Notes: generated by a model from the letters alone, not told the origin. Shown: positions 17,659 to 27,086, numbered from the stretch's first letter. The stretch is 64,000 nt of DNA from Pseudomonas putida (GCF_016406145.1 NZ_CP066306.1:2976001-3040000), one strand, 5' to 3'. Numbers and translations are program-made.

Positions 17659-18858
17659 TCACGGTGAACGGCGCAGGGCCTCCTGGGCATGCGGGCGACG
17701 CAGCCTGAGCAGTGCGTGTGCCAGCAGTCCGAATAGCAGGCCCCAGAACGCTGCCGAAAGGCCAAGGAAAGACACCCCTGATGCGGTGACCAGGAAAGTG
17801 AACAAGCCGGCGTCGCGCTCTTGCGGCTCAGCCAGGCTGCGGGCCAAGGCGTCGCTGATCGCGCCATACAACGCAAGCCCGGCCAGCGCGGCTATCAGAG
17901 CAGCAGGAAAGGCGGCGAACAGCGACATCAGCGTCGCCCCGGCGATGCCCAGCAACAGGTACAGCGCACTGCCGGCGACCGCCGCGACATACCGCCGGCG
18001 CGGGTTGTCATGGGCCTCGTGGCCCGTGCACAGGCTGGCTGTAACGGCAGCGAGGTTCAGGCCATGGCAACCGAACGGCGCCAACAAGGCTCCGCCGATG
18101 GCACTGGCGCTGATCAACGGGCTGGCGGGCGTTGCATAGCCGGCATTACGCAGCACTGCCATGCCCGGCATGAATTGCCCGGTCAGCGCCACCAGCACCA
18201 TCGGCAGTGCCAGGCTGAACAATGCCGCCAGGCTGAACTGCGGGGTGATCCACTGCGGCGAGGCCAGTTCCAATACCAGTGCCTCGCTGCGCAGTGCGCC
18301 ACTGGTAAAGGTGACTACGGCACCCACACACAACACCGCCGCGACGGCGTAGCGAGGTTGCAGCCTGCGCATCAGCACATAGGCAACGAACATCGCCACC
18401 ACCAGCCCCGGCTGCACCGGCAATGCCCGGAACACCTCGATGCCGAAGCTGAACAGAATGCCGGCCTGCATGCCGGCGGCGATCGAGCCGGGCAGGCGCG
18501 CGATTATGCGGTCGAAGGCCCCGCTGATGCCGATCAGCAGCAGGACCAGATTGGCCACCAGATACGCCCCTACCGCCTGCTCCAGTCCCAGTTGGGGCAA
18601 GGCCGTGACCAACAGTGCCGAGCCCGGGATGGACCAGGCGATCACCACCGGTACCCGGTAGTACAGGCTCAACAAGCCGCCGAGTACAGCACTGCCCATG
18701 GAGATGGCCCAAACCCAGGAAGACAGCAGACCCTGGGACAGGCCGGCGGCTTCGGCGGCGTGAAAGATGATCACCAGCGGGCCGGCGTAGGAAATCATCG
18801 TCGCAAGGCAACCTGCGACGATGGCGGAAAGGGAACAGTCCTTGATCAGGTTTTTCAT
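17659..18858 (-). CDS. benE: Benzoate:H+ symporter BenE
   Basis: The start at 18858 (MKNLIKDCSLSAIVAG) gives 399 residues, matching the BenE family. About twelve membrane segments are visible, with the family motifs VVIAWSIPGSALL, GMQAGILFSFGIE and APFGCHGLNLAA. It is predicted to import benzoate across the inner membrane. It is downstream of catA, from which a 131-base gap with a REP doublet separates it, and upstream of benF. Confidence 0.92.
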   Translation of the reverse strand: MKNLIKDCSLSAIVAGCLATMISYAGPLVIIFHAAEAAGLSQGLLSSWVWAISMGSAVLGGLLSLYYRVPVVIAWSIPGSALLVTALPQLGLEQAVGAYLVANLVLLLIGISGAFDRIIARLPGSIAAGMQAGILFSFGIEVFRALPVQPGLVVAMFVAYVLMRRLQPRYAVAAVLCVGAVVTFTSGALRSEALVLELASPQWITPQFSLAALFSLALPMVLVALTGQFMPGMAVLRNAGYATPASPLISASAIGGALLAPFGCHGLNLAAVTASLCTGHEAHDNPRRRYVAAVAGSALYLLLGIAGATLMSLFAAFPAALIAALAGLALYGAISDALARSLAEPQERDAGLFTFLVTASGVSFLGLSAAFWGLLFGLLAHALLRLRRPHAQEALRRSP

Positions 18859-18898
18859 GGGCCTCTCGCTGCAGTAGTGGGTTGCAAGGGCTTTGCGT

Positions 18899-18985
18899 TT
18901 GATCGCCGGCAAGCCGGCTCCCACCCAGACACCGCTGAGTTCATTGCCTGAGCTGTACCTGCAGGAGCCGGCGTGCCCGCGATCG
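18899..18985. repeat. REP doublet between benE and catA
   Basis: A P. putida-type REP sequence (GATCGCCGGCAAGCCGGCTC) at about 18901-18920 faces a diverged inverted partner (GGAGCCGGCGTGCCCGCGATC) at about 18964-18984. Such pairs can fold and stabilise or terminate transcripts inside operons. Here the pair separates the catabolic genes from the transport genes. Confidence 0.75.
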
Positions 18986-18989
18986 AGAC

Positions 18990-19904
18990 TCAGCCTTCCT
19001 GCAAGGCCCGAGGCCGCCCGCTGCGCTGCTCATCCGCGTCTTGCAGCGCCTTCTGCAACTGGAAGTCGAACTTGAGTTCGGCATAGCGCCCGTCGGGCCC
19101 TTCACGGAACACCACCTCACCGACCAGCCCATCGCGCGTGGCATAGGCAAAGTCATCCCACAGGTACTTGTCGCCAGACAGGTTGATCTGTGTAGTCAGG
19201 TGCCGGTGACCCGGCGCCGAGATGAAGAAGTGCACATGCGCCGGGCGCTGGCCGTGGCGGCCCAGCAGGTCCAGGCATTCCTGGGTCGGCCCCTGCGGGT
19301 CGCAGCCGTAGCCCGAGGGCACGATGGAGCGCGCGCGGTAGCGGCCTTCGGCGTCGGTGACGATGCGCCGGCGCAGGTTGTACTCGGACTGGCTCGAGTC
19401 GAAGAACGAGTAGGTACCACGGGTGTTGGCATGCCACAGGTCGACAACGGCGCCGGCAAGCGGCTGGCCCTGGGGGTCGAGCACTTGGCCTTCGAGGAAC
19501 ATGACCGTGGCCACGCCCTCCTCGCTGCCGTCATCCATGCGCACCTCGCCTTGGGCGATCGGCGCTCCGGCAACGTACAGCGGGCCTTCGATGGTGCGCG
19601 GGGTGCCACCGCTCAGGCCAGCCTCGGCATCCTTGGCATCCTGCAGCAGGTCGAGGAAGTGCTCGATGCCCAGCCCCGCTACCAGCAGCCCGGCCTCGCC
19701 ACGTCCGCCGAGGCGGTTGAGGTAGTCCACAGCCAGCCAGAACTCGTCCTCGCTGATTTCCAGGTCTTCGATCAGGCGGGCGGTGTCCTGCAGAACACGC
19801 TTAACGATACGTTTGAGGCGTGGGCTGCCGTCGTCGTTACCAAAGCCTGCTGCTTCTTCAAAAAACTTCTGGGCGTCGGCAGTGTGGGAAATTTTCACGG
19901 TCAT
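18990..19904 (-). CDS. catA: Catechol 1,2-dioxygenase
   Basis: The 304-residue protein matches intradiol catechol dioxygenases. The non-haem Fe(III) ligands are visible: a tyrosine in EGPLYVAGAP, a tyrosine in PSGYGCDP, and two histidines in RPAHVHFFIS. It cleaves catechol to cis,cis-muconate in the ortho pathway. It follows catC by 39 bases on the same strand, so its order is catB-catC-catA. Confidence 0.96.
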   Translation of the reverse strand: MTVKISHTADAQKFFEEAAGFGNDDGSPRLKRIVKRVLQDTARLIEDLEISEDEFWLAVDYLNRLGGRGEAGLLVAGLGIEHFLDLLQDAKDAEAGLSGGTPRTIEGPLYVAGAPIAQGEVRMDDGSEEGVATVMFLEGQVLDPQGQPLAGAVVDLWHANTRGTYSFFDSSQSEYNLRRRIVTDAEGRYRARSIVPSGYGCDPQGPTQECLDLLGRHGQRPAHVHFFISAPGHRHLTTQINLSGDKYLWDDFAYATRDGLVGEVVFREGPDGRYAELKFDFQLQKALQDADEQRSGRPRALQEG

Positions 19905-19943
19905 GATGGTTACCTCGTCTTGTTCTTGTGCGAAAGGCTTATT

Positions 19944-20234
19944 TCAGCGGTCGTCGGCGTGGATCGATGACGGGTGACGGCACAGGCCGTCGACCTCGAT
20001 ATCCATGTACGGAAACAGCGGCAGCAACATCAGCGTGTCGTGCAGCGCCTCTACACTGGGCACGTCGAACACGCTGTAGTTGGCGTAGTGCCCGGCAATG
20101 CGCCACAGGTGGCGCCAGGTGCCCTCGCGCTGCAGGCGCTGGGCAAGTTCCTTCTCGTCGGCCTTCAGCTGCCTGGCCTGGGCCGGGTCCATGTCGACCG
20201 GCAGCTTCACGGTCATCTTCACGTGGAACAGCAT
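19944..20234 (-). CDS. catC: Muconolactone delta-isomerase
   Basis: The 96-residue length, the start MLFHVKMTVKLPVDM and the segment HYANYSVFDVPSVEALHD are diagnostic of CatC. It converts muconolactone into 3-oxoadipate enol-lactone and forms a decamer in characterised members. It lies 18 bases after catB. Confidence 0.96.
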   Translation of the reverse strand: MLFHVKMTVKLPVDMDPAQARQLKADEKELAQRLQREGTWRHLWRIAGHYANYSVFDVPSVEALHDTLMLLPLFPYMDIEVDGLCRHPSSIHADDR

Positions 20235-20252
20235 GGGGGTTCTCCTTTCAAG

Positions 20253-21374
20253 TCAGCGGCGGGCGAAGCGCGCCAGGCGGTGTTCGTCGAGGGTCAGGCC
20301 CAGGCCTGGGGTACGTGGCACATGCAACTGGAAGTCGTGGTACTGCGGCGGCTCGTTGACGATCTCTTCGGTCAGCAGCAGCGGCCCGAACAGCTCGGTA
20401 CCCCAGGTCAACTGGCGCACGGTGAGGAAGGCGTGTGCCGAAGCCAGGGTGCCGATCGAGCCTTCGAGCATGGTGCCGCCGTACAGGGCGATGCCGGCCG
20501 CTTCCGCAATCTGCGCGGTGCGCAGTACTGCACGCGGGCCGCCGTTTTTGGCGATTTTCAGGGCGAAGATGCTGGCGGCACCGTCCGCAGCCAGGCTGAA
20601 CGCGTCCTCCACGCTTTCGATGGACTCGTCGGCCATGATCGGCGCGGGGCTGCGCTGGTTCAGGCGCACCTGGCCGCTGCGGTTGATGCGTGAGATCGGC
20701 TGTTCGATGAGGTCGATACCGTTGTCACCCAGCACCTGGCAGGCGCGAATGGCCTGGGATTCGTCCCAGTACTGGTTGACGTCGACCCGCACACTGGCGC
20801 GCTCGCCCAATTCACGCTTGATCGCCACCACATGTTTCAGGTCCTGTGCCAAGGGGTTGGCGCCGATCTTCAGCTTGAACACCCGGTGGCGGCGAACCTC
20901 CAGCATGTGCTCGGCCTCGGCGATGTCACGTGCCGTGTCACCGCTGGCCAAGGTCCAGGCCACCTCTAGGCTGTCGCGCACGCGCCCGCCCAGCAGCTCA
21001 CTGACCGGCAGCCCCAGGCGTTTGCCCTGGGCATCGAGCAAGGCGCTCTCGATGCCGGACTTGGCGAAGGTGTTGCCCTTGGCCAGCTTGTCGAGCTTGA
21101 GCATTGCAGCGTTGATGTTGTCGGCAGCCATGCCGGCCAGCGCCGGCGCCAGATGCGCGTCGATATTGGCCTTGATGCCCTCGGGGCTTTCGTAGCCGTA
21201 AGCCAGGCCGCCGATGGTGGTAGCTTCGCCGATACCTTCCACACCGTCGCTGCAACGCAGGCGCAGGACCACCAGGGTTTGCTGCTGCATCGTGTGCATG
21301 GCTAGCTTGTGCGGGCGGATGGTGGGCAGGTCGACGATGATCGCCTCCAGCCGTTCAATGGTCGGGCTTGTCAT
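20253..21374 (-). CDS. catB: Muconate cycloisomerase
   Basis: The start at 21374 (MTSPTIERLEAIIVDLPTI) gives 373 residues, the family length, within a longer open frame. It belongs to the enolase superfamily. The catalytic KLKIG lysine, the metal ligands in RVDVNQYW, LIEQP and ADES, and the second lysine in FALKIAKNGG are present. It lactonises cis,cis-muconate to muconolactone. It begins 29 bases after benK, so catBCA appears fused to the ben operon. No catR lies upstream. Confidence 0.96.
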   Translation of the reverse strand: MTSPTIERLEAIIVDLPTIRPHKLAMHTMQQQTLVVLRLRCSDGVEGIGEATTIGGLAYGYESPEGIKANIDAHLAPALAGMAADNINAAMLKLDKLAKGNTFAKSGIESALLDAQGKRLGLPVSELLGGRVRDSLEVAWTLASGDTARDIAEAEHMLEVRRHRVFKLKIGANPLAQDLKHVVAIKRELGERASVRVDVNQYWDESQAIRACQVLGDNGIDLIEQPISRINRSGQVRLNQRSPAPIMADESIESVEDAFSLAADGAASIFALKIAKNGGPRAVLRTAQIAEAAGIALYGGTMLEGSIGTLASAHAFLTVRQLTWGTELFGPLLLTEEIVNEPPQYHDFQLHVPRTPGLGLTLDEHRLARFARR

Positions 21375-21403
21375 GAAAAGCTCCAGTTCAGTCAGTAGTA
21401 AGG

Positions 21404-22726
21404 TCAGGCCGTCGCGGCCAGGGCGTGACGCCGGCTGCTCGCCAGGTGCACGGCCATGGCCAGCGCGGCGATTGCACCGGGAATGGCGAAGGCGATGAAA
21501 TTGAGTTGCAGCGGCAGGTTGATCCCCATCAGCGCACCGCCGAGCAGCGGCCCGACGATGGCGCCGTTGCGGCCGATGCCCGAGGCCCAGCCCAGGCCGG
21601 TGGAACGCACCGCAAGGCCGTAAAGCTGGGCAGCACCGGCGTACAGCAGGATCTGCGTGCCGATGGTGGTGGCGCCGGCGATGAAGATCAGCACGTACAG
21701 CACCGGCATTGGGCTGTTGACGCCCAGCAGGCTGATCGACACAGCCGCTGCCAGGAAGAACGCGACTTTCACCTTCACCAGGTTGTAGCGGTCGCCCAGC
21801 CAGCCCCCCAGGATTGCCCCGGCCATACCGCCGAAGTTCAGTGCCAACAGGAAGGACAGGCTCGAGCCCAGGCTGTAGCCGGCGTTGGCCATCAGTTTCG
21901 GCAGCCACGAGCTGAGCGCGTAGACCATCAGCAAGCAGCAGAAGAACGCTAGCCACAGGGCCAAGGTGCGGGTGGCCAGGCCATTGCGGAACAGGTCCAG
22001 CACTGAACCGCCGTTACCTTTGCGGTCAGTCGCCTGCAATTGGTCGTCAGCCTGCACATCGCAGTGCGGGTCCAGGCGCTTGAGCAACGTGCGCGCCTCC
22101 TCGGTGCGGCCCTGGCGCACCAGAAAGCCGATCGACTCGGGCAGGTAATACAGGATCACCGGCAACAGCAGCAGCGGCACTGCGGCGGCGAAGAACATCG
22201 ACTCCCAACCGAAGCGTGGCAACATGAAGATGCCCACGCCCGCCGAAAGCATGCCGCCCAGCGAATAGCCGCTGAACATGATTGCCACCAGCGTGCTGCG
22301 CAGGCGCTTGGGCGCGTATTCATTCATCAGCGCCACGGCATTGGGCATCAAACCGCCGCAACCAAGGCCGGCGATGAAACGATAGATACCGAACTCGCTG
22401 GGGCTGCTGGCAAAGCCGTTGAGGATGGTCGCCCCCGAGAACAGGGCGAAACAGATGGCAATCCCTTTCTTGCGCCCGATCCGGTCGGCCAGGCTGCCGA
22501 AAACCAGCGCACCGAACATCATGCCGAACAGCGCATAGCTGCCCAGGGCACCGGCCTGCAATGGGCTCAGGCCCCATTCTTTCATGATGACCGGCAGCAC
22601 CACGCCGTAGATGAACAGGTCATATCCATCGAAGACCAGTAGCAGGCCGCACCAGGCCATGACCATCCAGTGGAAGGCGGTGAAACGGGCGTTGTCGATG
22701 ATCGGGTGAACGTCAAGGGTTCGCAT
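21404..22726 (-). CDS. benK: MFS benzoate/aromatic acid transporter BenK
   Basis: The 440-residue protein has twelve membrane segments and the aromatic acid:H+ symporter (AAHS) signatures, including the first-segment motif LLLVFDGYDLFIYG and the cytoplasmic loop GSLADRIGRKKG. It resembles BenK/PcaK proteins that import benzoate or hydroxybenzoate. The position, 54 bases after benD and just before catB, supports benzoate as substrate. With BenE it gives the operon two inner-membrane importers. Confidence 0.9.
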   Translation of the reverse strand: MRTLDVHPIIDNARFTAFHWMVMAWCGLLLVFDGYDLFIYGVVLPVIMKEWGLSPLQAGALGSYALFGMMFGALVFGSLADRIGRKKGIAICFALFSGATILNGFASSPSEFGIYRFIAGLGCGGLMPNAVALMNEYAPKRLRSTLVAIMFSGYSLGGMLSAGVGIFMLPRFGWESMFFAAAVPLLLLPVILYYLPESIGFLVRQGRTEEARTLLKRLDPHCDVQADDQLQATDRKGNGGSVLDLFRNGLATRTLALWLAFFCCLLMVYALSSWLPKLMANAGYSLGSSLSFLLALNFGGMAGAILGGWLGDRYNLVKVKVAFFLAAAVSISLLGVNSPMPVLYVLIFIAGATTIGTQILLYAGAAQLYGLAVRSTGLGWASGIGRNGAIVGPLLGGALMGINLPLQLNFIAFAIPGAIAALAMAVHLASSRRHALAATA

Positions 22727-22780
22727 GGCATCTGTCTCTGTTGTTTTTTTTGTGGAGGAAAACTGCCTTTGGGGTGCTGC

Positions 22781-23542
22781 TCAGCCGAGGTCGCCGCCCC
22801 CCACCGGCAGGGTCACGCCGGTGATGTAGGACGCCTCGTCACTGGCCAGGAAAAGGATCGCGCCAACCTGTTCGTCAATGCTGCCGTAGCGGTGCATCAG
22901 GCTGCTGTCCAGGGTCTGGTCGACAATCTGCTGGTACCAGCGCTTGTCCTGCTCGCTCTGCTCGGCCTCATTGCGTGGCACGCGCCGTGGCGGCGCCTCG
23001 GTGCCGCCGGGGGCGGTAGCGTTGACCCGGATGCCGCGGCCGGCGGTTTCGAAGGCAAGGCAGGCGGTCAGTGCATTGACCCCGCCTTTGGCCGCGCCGT
23101 AGGGCACGCGGTTGACGCCGCGGGTGGCAATCGAGGAGACGTTGACGATGGCGCCGCTGCCGCGTTCGAGCATGTACGGGAGCGCAGCGTGGCAGCACCA
23201 CAGGGTGGGGAACAGCGAGCGGCGGACTTCGGCTTCGATCTGCGGCACTTCATAGTGTTCGAACGGCTTGGCCCAGATGGTGCCGCCAACGTTGTTGACC
23301 AGAACGTCGATGCGACCGAACGCTTCTACCGCCAAGGCCATGACGCGGGCACAGTCGGTGTATTGCTCAAGATCGGCGATCAGCGTCAGCACGCCCTCCC
23401 CGGCCAGTTCATGGACCAGTTCGGAGCGGTCCACGGCAACCACCTGCGCGCCTTCGGCCTTCAGCCGCCAGCACACGCCACGGCCGATGCCTTGAGCGGC
23501 ACCGGTGACCAGGGCTACTTTGTTATGGAATCGGTTGTTCAT
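22781..23542 (-). CDS. benD: Benzoate cis-diol dehydrogenase
   Basis: This 253-residue short-chain dehydrogenase has the cofactor motif TGAAQGIGRG and catalytic YGAAK. It matches BenD/XylL, which oxidises and decarboxylates benzoate cis-1,2-dihydrodiol to catechol with NAD+. It is fourth in benABCDK. A 168-base gap with one REP element separates it from benC. Confidence 0.94.
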   Translation of the reverse strand: MNNRFHNKVALVTGAAQGIGRGVCWRLKAEGAQVVAVDRSELVHELAGEGVLTLIADLEQYTDCARVMALAVEAFGRIDVLVNNVGGTIWAKPFEHYEVPQIEAEVRRSLFPTLWCCHAALPYMLERGSGAIVNVSSIATRGVNRVPYGAAKGGVNALTACLAFETAGRGIRVNATAPGGTEAPPRRVPRNEAEQSEQDKRWYQQIVDQTLDSSLMHRYGSIDEQVGAILFLASDEASYITGVTLPVGGGDLG

Positions 23543-23597
23543 CTGCTACTTCCTTATCCTGTTATCAGGCACAACCTTGCCTGGCCTGCACTGGCCC

Positions 23598-23623
23598 CAT
23601 CGCCGGCAAGCCGGCTCCCACAG
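23598..23623. repeat. REP element between benC and benD
   Basis: The sequence CATCGCCGGCAAGCCGGCTC and the following CCACAG form a single P. putida-type REP palindrome. It lies in the longest internal gap of the ben part of the operon and might modulate the stoichiometry of benABC against benDK. Confidence 0.75.
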
Positions 23624-23710
23624 GTACAGCGGTGCTCTCAGGCCCAACTGCCGGCTTTGGAAGAAAAAGAGGCCACCTTCACCCGCACGATGGGGCGGCC
23701 CCAAGGAAAC

Positions 23711-24724
23711 TCAGGCTGCCGCTGCCGCGAACTTCTCGTAGTAGAAGTTGGCCGGGGTGATGCCCTGCTCGCGGATGTACTGGCTGACCGCCTCGACCAT
23801 CGGTGGCGGGCCGCACAGGTACACATCGACATCGCCGTCATTGAGGTGGCACGGCTCGATGTGCTGGGTCACGTAACCCTTTTGCGGGTAATGGCTTTCG
23901 GGGTTGGCCACACAGGCGCTGAAGGTGAAGTTGGGGATGAGCGCAGCCAGGGCGTGCAAACGGTCCAGCTCGACCAGGTCGAAGTCGTTGGTCACTCCAT
24001 AGATCAGGTGCAGGGGATGCTCGCTGCCCTGTTCTGCGATCTTTTCCAGCATCGCCGTAAACGGTGCCAGGCCCGTGCCGCCGGCCAGCAGCAGCAAGGG
24101 GCGCTGGATCGGGCGCAGGTAGAAGCTGCCCAAGGGCCCGGCCAGGCTCATGTTGTCGCCGGCCTTGGCCAGGCTGGTGAGGAAGCTGCTCATCAGCCCG
24201 CCCGGCACGTTGCGAATCAGGAAGCTGACTTCGCCGTCCTTCTGCAACGAACTGAAGGAGTAGGCACGGCTCTGGTCGCTGCCGGGCACCGTGAGGTTGA
24301 CGTACTGCCCCGGCAGGAAAGCCAGCCTGTTCAGCGACTCCCCCTTGATCGACAGGGCGATGGTACTGGCCGACAGCTGGCGCACATCACTGATGGCGGC
24401 CTGGAAGCTGGCTTGTTCGGTCTTGCACAGCTGCGAAGACGCCGGGATACGTACCACGCAGTCGCTTTCGGCGCGCATCTGGCAGGTCAGTACATAGCCT
24501 TCGGCGATTTCGTCTGCACTGAGGGCGTCTTCGATGAAGTTGTCGCCCAGGTCATAACGGCCGGATTCGGCCTTGCACTTGCAGGTACCGCAGGCGCCAT
24601 CGCGGCAGTCCAGCGGGATATTGATGCCCTGGCGGTAGGCGGCGTCGGCGACGGTTTCATGGCCGCTGGCCTCGATGAAGCGGGTTACCCCGTCTTCGAA
24701 ATTAAGCGCGATCTGGAAGCTCAT
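23711..24724 (-). CDS. benC: Benzoate 1,2-dioxygenase reductase
   Basis: The start at 24724 (MSFQIALNFEDGVTRF) gives 337 residues. The N-terminus is a plant-type [2Fe-2S] ferredoxin (CRDGACGTCKCKAE plus a later LTCQM cysteine). It is followed by FAD-binding (RAYSFSS) and NAD-binding (LLAGGTGLAPF) domains. It passes electrons from NADH to the BenAB oxygenase. It starts 70 bases after benB. Confidence 0.95.
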   Translation of the reverse strand: MSFQIALNFEDGVTRFIEASGHETVADAAYRQGINIPLDCRDGACGTCKCKAESGRYDLGDNFIEDALSADEIAEGYVLTCQMRAESDCVVRIPASSQLCKTEQASFQAAISDVRQLSASTIALSIKGESLNRLAFLPGQYVNLTVPGSDQSRAYSFSSLQKDGEVSFLIRNVPGGLMSSFLTSLAKAGDNMSLAGPLGSFYLRPIQRPLLLLAGGTGLAPFTAMLEKIAEQGSEHPLHLIYGVTNDFDLVELDRLHALAALIPNFTFSACVANPESHYPQKGYVTQHIEPCHLNDGDVDVYLCGPPPMVEAVSQYIREQGITPANFYYEKFAAAAA

Positions 24725-24794
24725 GTTGCACCTCGCGGGCGAACCTGGCCACGGCGCACCATGGGGCACACCGGGCCGTTCGCGTAACCTCGGT

Positions 24795-25280
24795 TCAGAT
24801 GTGGTAGATGTCGATGACCTGACGCACGTAGTCGTTCTTCAGCACCACCTTCTTGGCCTTGATAAGCGGCTGTTCGCCGCGCAGGTCCAGGGTATAGAAG
24901 CTCGTACCGAAGTAGCTGTCGGTGGTCTTGTAGCGAAAGCTCAGCGTGTGCCAGTTGAAGCGCACCTGGCAGTAGCCCTCACCCTGCTCGACGATCTCGA
25001 TGTTGCTGATGTTGTGCGAGGTGCGGGTGTCGGGCACGGTCGCACTGGAACGCTCGGTCTTGATACGGAACACCCGGTCCTCGAGGCCGCCACGGTTGCC
25101 GTACCAGATCAGCGAGATCTCGCTTTGCGGATCGGTGGTGAGGCGGTCGTCGTCATCCCACGCGGGCATCCAGAAGCTTGCATCGCTGGCATACAATTCC
25201 AGCCACTGGTCCCACTGTGCATCGTCCAGGTAGCGCGCTTCGCGGTACAGGAAGTCGCGCACGGTCTCATGAAGGCTCAT
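24795..25280 (-). CDS. benB: Benzoate 1,2-dioxygenase beta subunit
   Basis: The 161-residue protein has the ring-hydroxylating dioxygenase small-subunit pattern ([22 protein letters not shown]). It overlaps the end of benA by 4 bases, typical of translationally coupled oxygenase subunits. It has a structural role in the alpha3beta3 oxygenase. Confidence 0.95.
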   Translation of the reverse strand: MSLHETVRDFLYREARYLDDAQWDQWLELYASDASFWMPAWDDDDRLTTDPQSEISLIWYGNRGGLEDRVFRIKTERSSATVPDTRTSHNISNIEIVEQGEGYCQVRFNWHTLSFRYKTTDSYFGTSFYTLDLRGEQPLIKAKKVVLKNDYVRQVIDIYHI

Positions 25281-26635
25281 TGCACGGCCTCCACGGGGAT
25301 CAGTTGCTGCTCGTCTTCCAGAGCCTTGAGCATGGTGTCCTGCCAGTACTTGTGCTGCAGCACGAACAGGCCCTCGTCCTCAGTGCGCACGCCAGACAGC
25401 AGCGGGCTGAGCTCGATTTCGCGGGCGGCCTCGTCGGCCCCCTCGACCCAGTGCGCCGCGCCGCGTGACATGTCGTTCCAGCCGGTACCACCGCCGTAAC
25501 CTGTCTGGCAGGAGCGGAATTCCTCAAGGTCGTCGGGGGTGGCCATGCCACTGACGTTGAAGAAGTCTTCGTACTGACGAATGCGCCTGGCACGGGCCTC
25601 GGCGCTCTCGCCTCTGGGCGCGATGCAGTAGATGGTGATCTCGGTTTTGTTCACCGATATCGGCCGAGCGATCCGGATCTGCGAACTGAACTGGTCCATC
25701 AGGTAGACATTGGGGTACAGGCACAGGTTGCGCGAGTTCTCGATCATCCAGTCGGCGCGAGCCTGGCCGAAGTCCGCGGCGAGTTGTTCGCGGCGTTCGA
25801 AGGCCGGGCGGTCTTCGGGGTTGGCCCAGCGGGTCCAGAGCAGCAGGTGGCCATGGTCGAAGGAGTAAAAACCACCCCCCTGCTTGGCCCATGCACCAGC
25901 GCTCATGGTCTTGATCTCTTCACCCGCCTCGCGCTGCTTGCGCTGGTTCTGGGTGGCGGCGTAGTTCCAGTGCACGGAGCTGACATGGTAGCCGTCGGCG
26001 CCGTTCTCGGCGGTCAGCTTCCAGTTGCCTTCGTAGATGTACGAACTGGCCCCGCGCAGTACCTCCAGGCCCTCGGGGGACTGGTCAACGATCATGTCGA
26101 TGATCTTGGCCGATTCGCCCAGGTGTTCGGCCAGCGGTTTGACATCGGCGTTGAGGCTGCCGAACAGGAAGCCGCGGTAGGATTCGAACCGGGCAACCTT
26201 GGTCAGGTCGTGGGAGCCGTCGCAGTTGAAACTGTCGGGGTAGCCGGCGTTGCTCGGATCCTTGACCTTGAGCAGCTTGCCGCTGTTATTGAAGGTCCAG
26301 CCATGGAACGGGCAGGTGTAGCTTGCGCGGTTTCCGCGCTTGTGCCGGCAGAGCATGGCACCGCGGTGACTGCAGGCATTGAGGAAAGCATTGAGCTCAC
26401 CGTCCTTGTTGCGCGCGATAAAGATCGGCTGGCGCCCCATGGTCAGGGTGAGGAAGTCGTTTTTCTCGGGGATCTGGCTTTCGTGGGCCAGGTAGATCCA
26501 GTTGCCCTCGAAGATGTGTTTCATCTCCAGATCGAACAGGCGTGGGTCGGTGAACATCTCGCGCTTGCAGCGGTAGATGCCCTTTTCACGGTCGTCCTCG
26601 AGCATGGCATTGAGGTAGTCGAATCCCAGGGACAT
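25277..26635 (-). CDS. benA: Benzoate 1,2-dioxygenase alpha subunit
   Basis: The start at 26635 ([14 protein letters not shown]) was preferred over an ATG 15 bases upstream because it gives 452 residues, the length known for P. putida BenA, with GGAG nine bases before it. The Rieske ligands are visible in CSHRGAMLC and CPFHGW; the mononuclear iron histidines are in [12 protein letters not shown]. It hydroxylates benzoate to the cis-dihydrodiol. It is the first gene of benABCDK-catBCA-benEF. Confidence 0.96.
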   Translation of the reverse strand: MSLGFDYLNAMLEDDREKGIYRCKREMFTDPRLFDLEMKHIFEGNWIYLAHESQIPEKNDFLTLTMGRQPIFIARNKDGELNAFLNACSHRGAMLCRHKRGNRASYTCPFHGWTFNNSGKLLKVKDPSNAGYPDSFNCDGSHDLTKVARFESYRGFLFGSLNADVKPLAEHLGESAKIIDMIVDQSPEGLEVLRGASSYIYEGNWKLTAENGADGYHVSSVHWNYAATQNQRKQREAGEEIKTMSAGAWAKQGGGFYSFDHGHLLLWTRWANPEDRPAFERREQLAADFGQARADWMIENSRNLCLYPNVYLMDQFSSQIRIARPISVNKTEITIYCIAPRGESAEARARRIRQYEDFFNVSGMATPDDLEEFRSCQTGYGGGTGWNDMSRGAAHWVEGADEAAREIELSPLLSGVRTEDEGLFVLQHKYWQDTMLKALEDEQQLIPVEAVQ

Positions 26636-26671
26636 GGCCAGGGTCTCCATTGTTATTGTTCAGACCGGGTC

Positions 26672-26734
26672 AGGTTAGGGCGTGCCGGCGGGCGGCAATA
26701 TCCGCTGGGTGCAAAGCGCTATCCGTTTTCTGCA
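26672..26734 (-). promoter_or_regulatory. Pm-like benA promoter with two BenR/XylS sites
   Basis: On the minus strand two 15-bp direct repeats fit the BenR/XylS motif TGCA-N6-GGNTA: TGCAGAAAACGGATA (26734-26720) and TGCACCCAGCGGATA (26713-26699), six bases apart. The candidate -10 TAACCT (26677-26672) begins 21 bases after the proximal site, the same spacing as remembered for the TOL Pm promoter. The benA start is 36 bases further on. Activation by an AraC-type BenR with benzoate is therefore expected, although no benR gene lies in the window. Confidence 0.8.
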
Positions 26735-26773
26735 AGGCAAAAGAAATTGATCAGGTACATGGCAAATTATCCA

Positions 26774-26803
26774 TTGAACGGTGCGTGCTACCTGAAGTAA
26801 GCT
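26774..26803 (+). promoter_or_regulatory. Candidate sigma-70 promoter of the aroF leader
   Basis: TTGAAC (26774-26779) and TAAGCT (26798-26803) are 18 bases apart and lie just upstream of the first leader peptide. The match is moderate. It is divergent from the benA promoter. Confidence 0.45.
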
Positions 26804-26827
26804 CGGGCTCATCAACTGGAGAGCAAC

Positions 26828-26947
26828 ATGCCGAAACACACCCGCAACCACGCCAACAACACCGGTCGCAACCTGCGCCCAGTGCTGGCCGTTGCCGGCT
26901 GCAAGGCTGTTGCCTGCTTTTATTTTGGGTATTGGTTTAGCCACTAG
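26828..26947 (+). CDS. Aromatic leader peptide 1 (39 residues)
   Basis: A 39-codon frame starts after GGAGAGCAAC. Its last residues read CFYFGYWFSH, so six of seven consecutive codons (31-37) specify Phe, Tyr or Trp, with one Gly between. A self-complementary hairpin set and a strong terminator follow directly. This is the architecture of an amino-acid attenuator leader peptide, here sensing aromatic amino acids and placed upstream of a DAHP synthase gene. The peptide itself probably has no other function. Expression is inferred. Confidence 0.75.
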   Translation: MPKHTRNHANNTGRNLRPVLAVAGCKAVACFYFGYWFSH

Positions 26948-27045
26948 GCGCCGCTGATACCCACACGGCGCCCACCTTCGAGGGGCCGCCGAACATGAGA
27001 ATACTCAAACCCCCGGTCGGCTCCCCGACCGGGGGTTTTGCTTTT
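26947..27045 (+). promoter_or_regulatory. Five-segment transcription attenuator before aroF
   Basis: Segment 1 GGCGCC (26947-26952) can pair with GGCGCC of segment 2 (26966-26973). Segment 2 CGGCGCCC can instead pair with segment 3 GGGGCCGCCG (26982-26991) with one bulge. Segment 3 can pair with segment 4 CGGTCGGCTCC (27014-27024) with one G-U and one bulged U. Segment 4 belongs to the 5' side of an 11-bp terminator stem (27010-27020 with 27025-27035, loop CTCC) followed by TTTTGCTTTT. A small frame (26995-27090) also spans the terminator and overlaps the next leader start as ATGA. Confidence 0.75.
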
Positions 27046-27086
27046 CAGGCCTTTGAACATTACCGATTCACGCTGAGGACACTTTC

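Noticed and set aside
20253..21956. Extended catB frame of 567 codons
   Set aside because: The upstream part overlaps benK; the family length and the MTSPTIERLE start place catB at 21374.
22670..24787. A 705-codon plus-strand frame
   Set aside because: It lies opposite benD and benC, both of which have clear family motifs, and shows no motif of its own.
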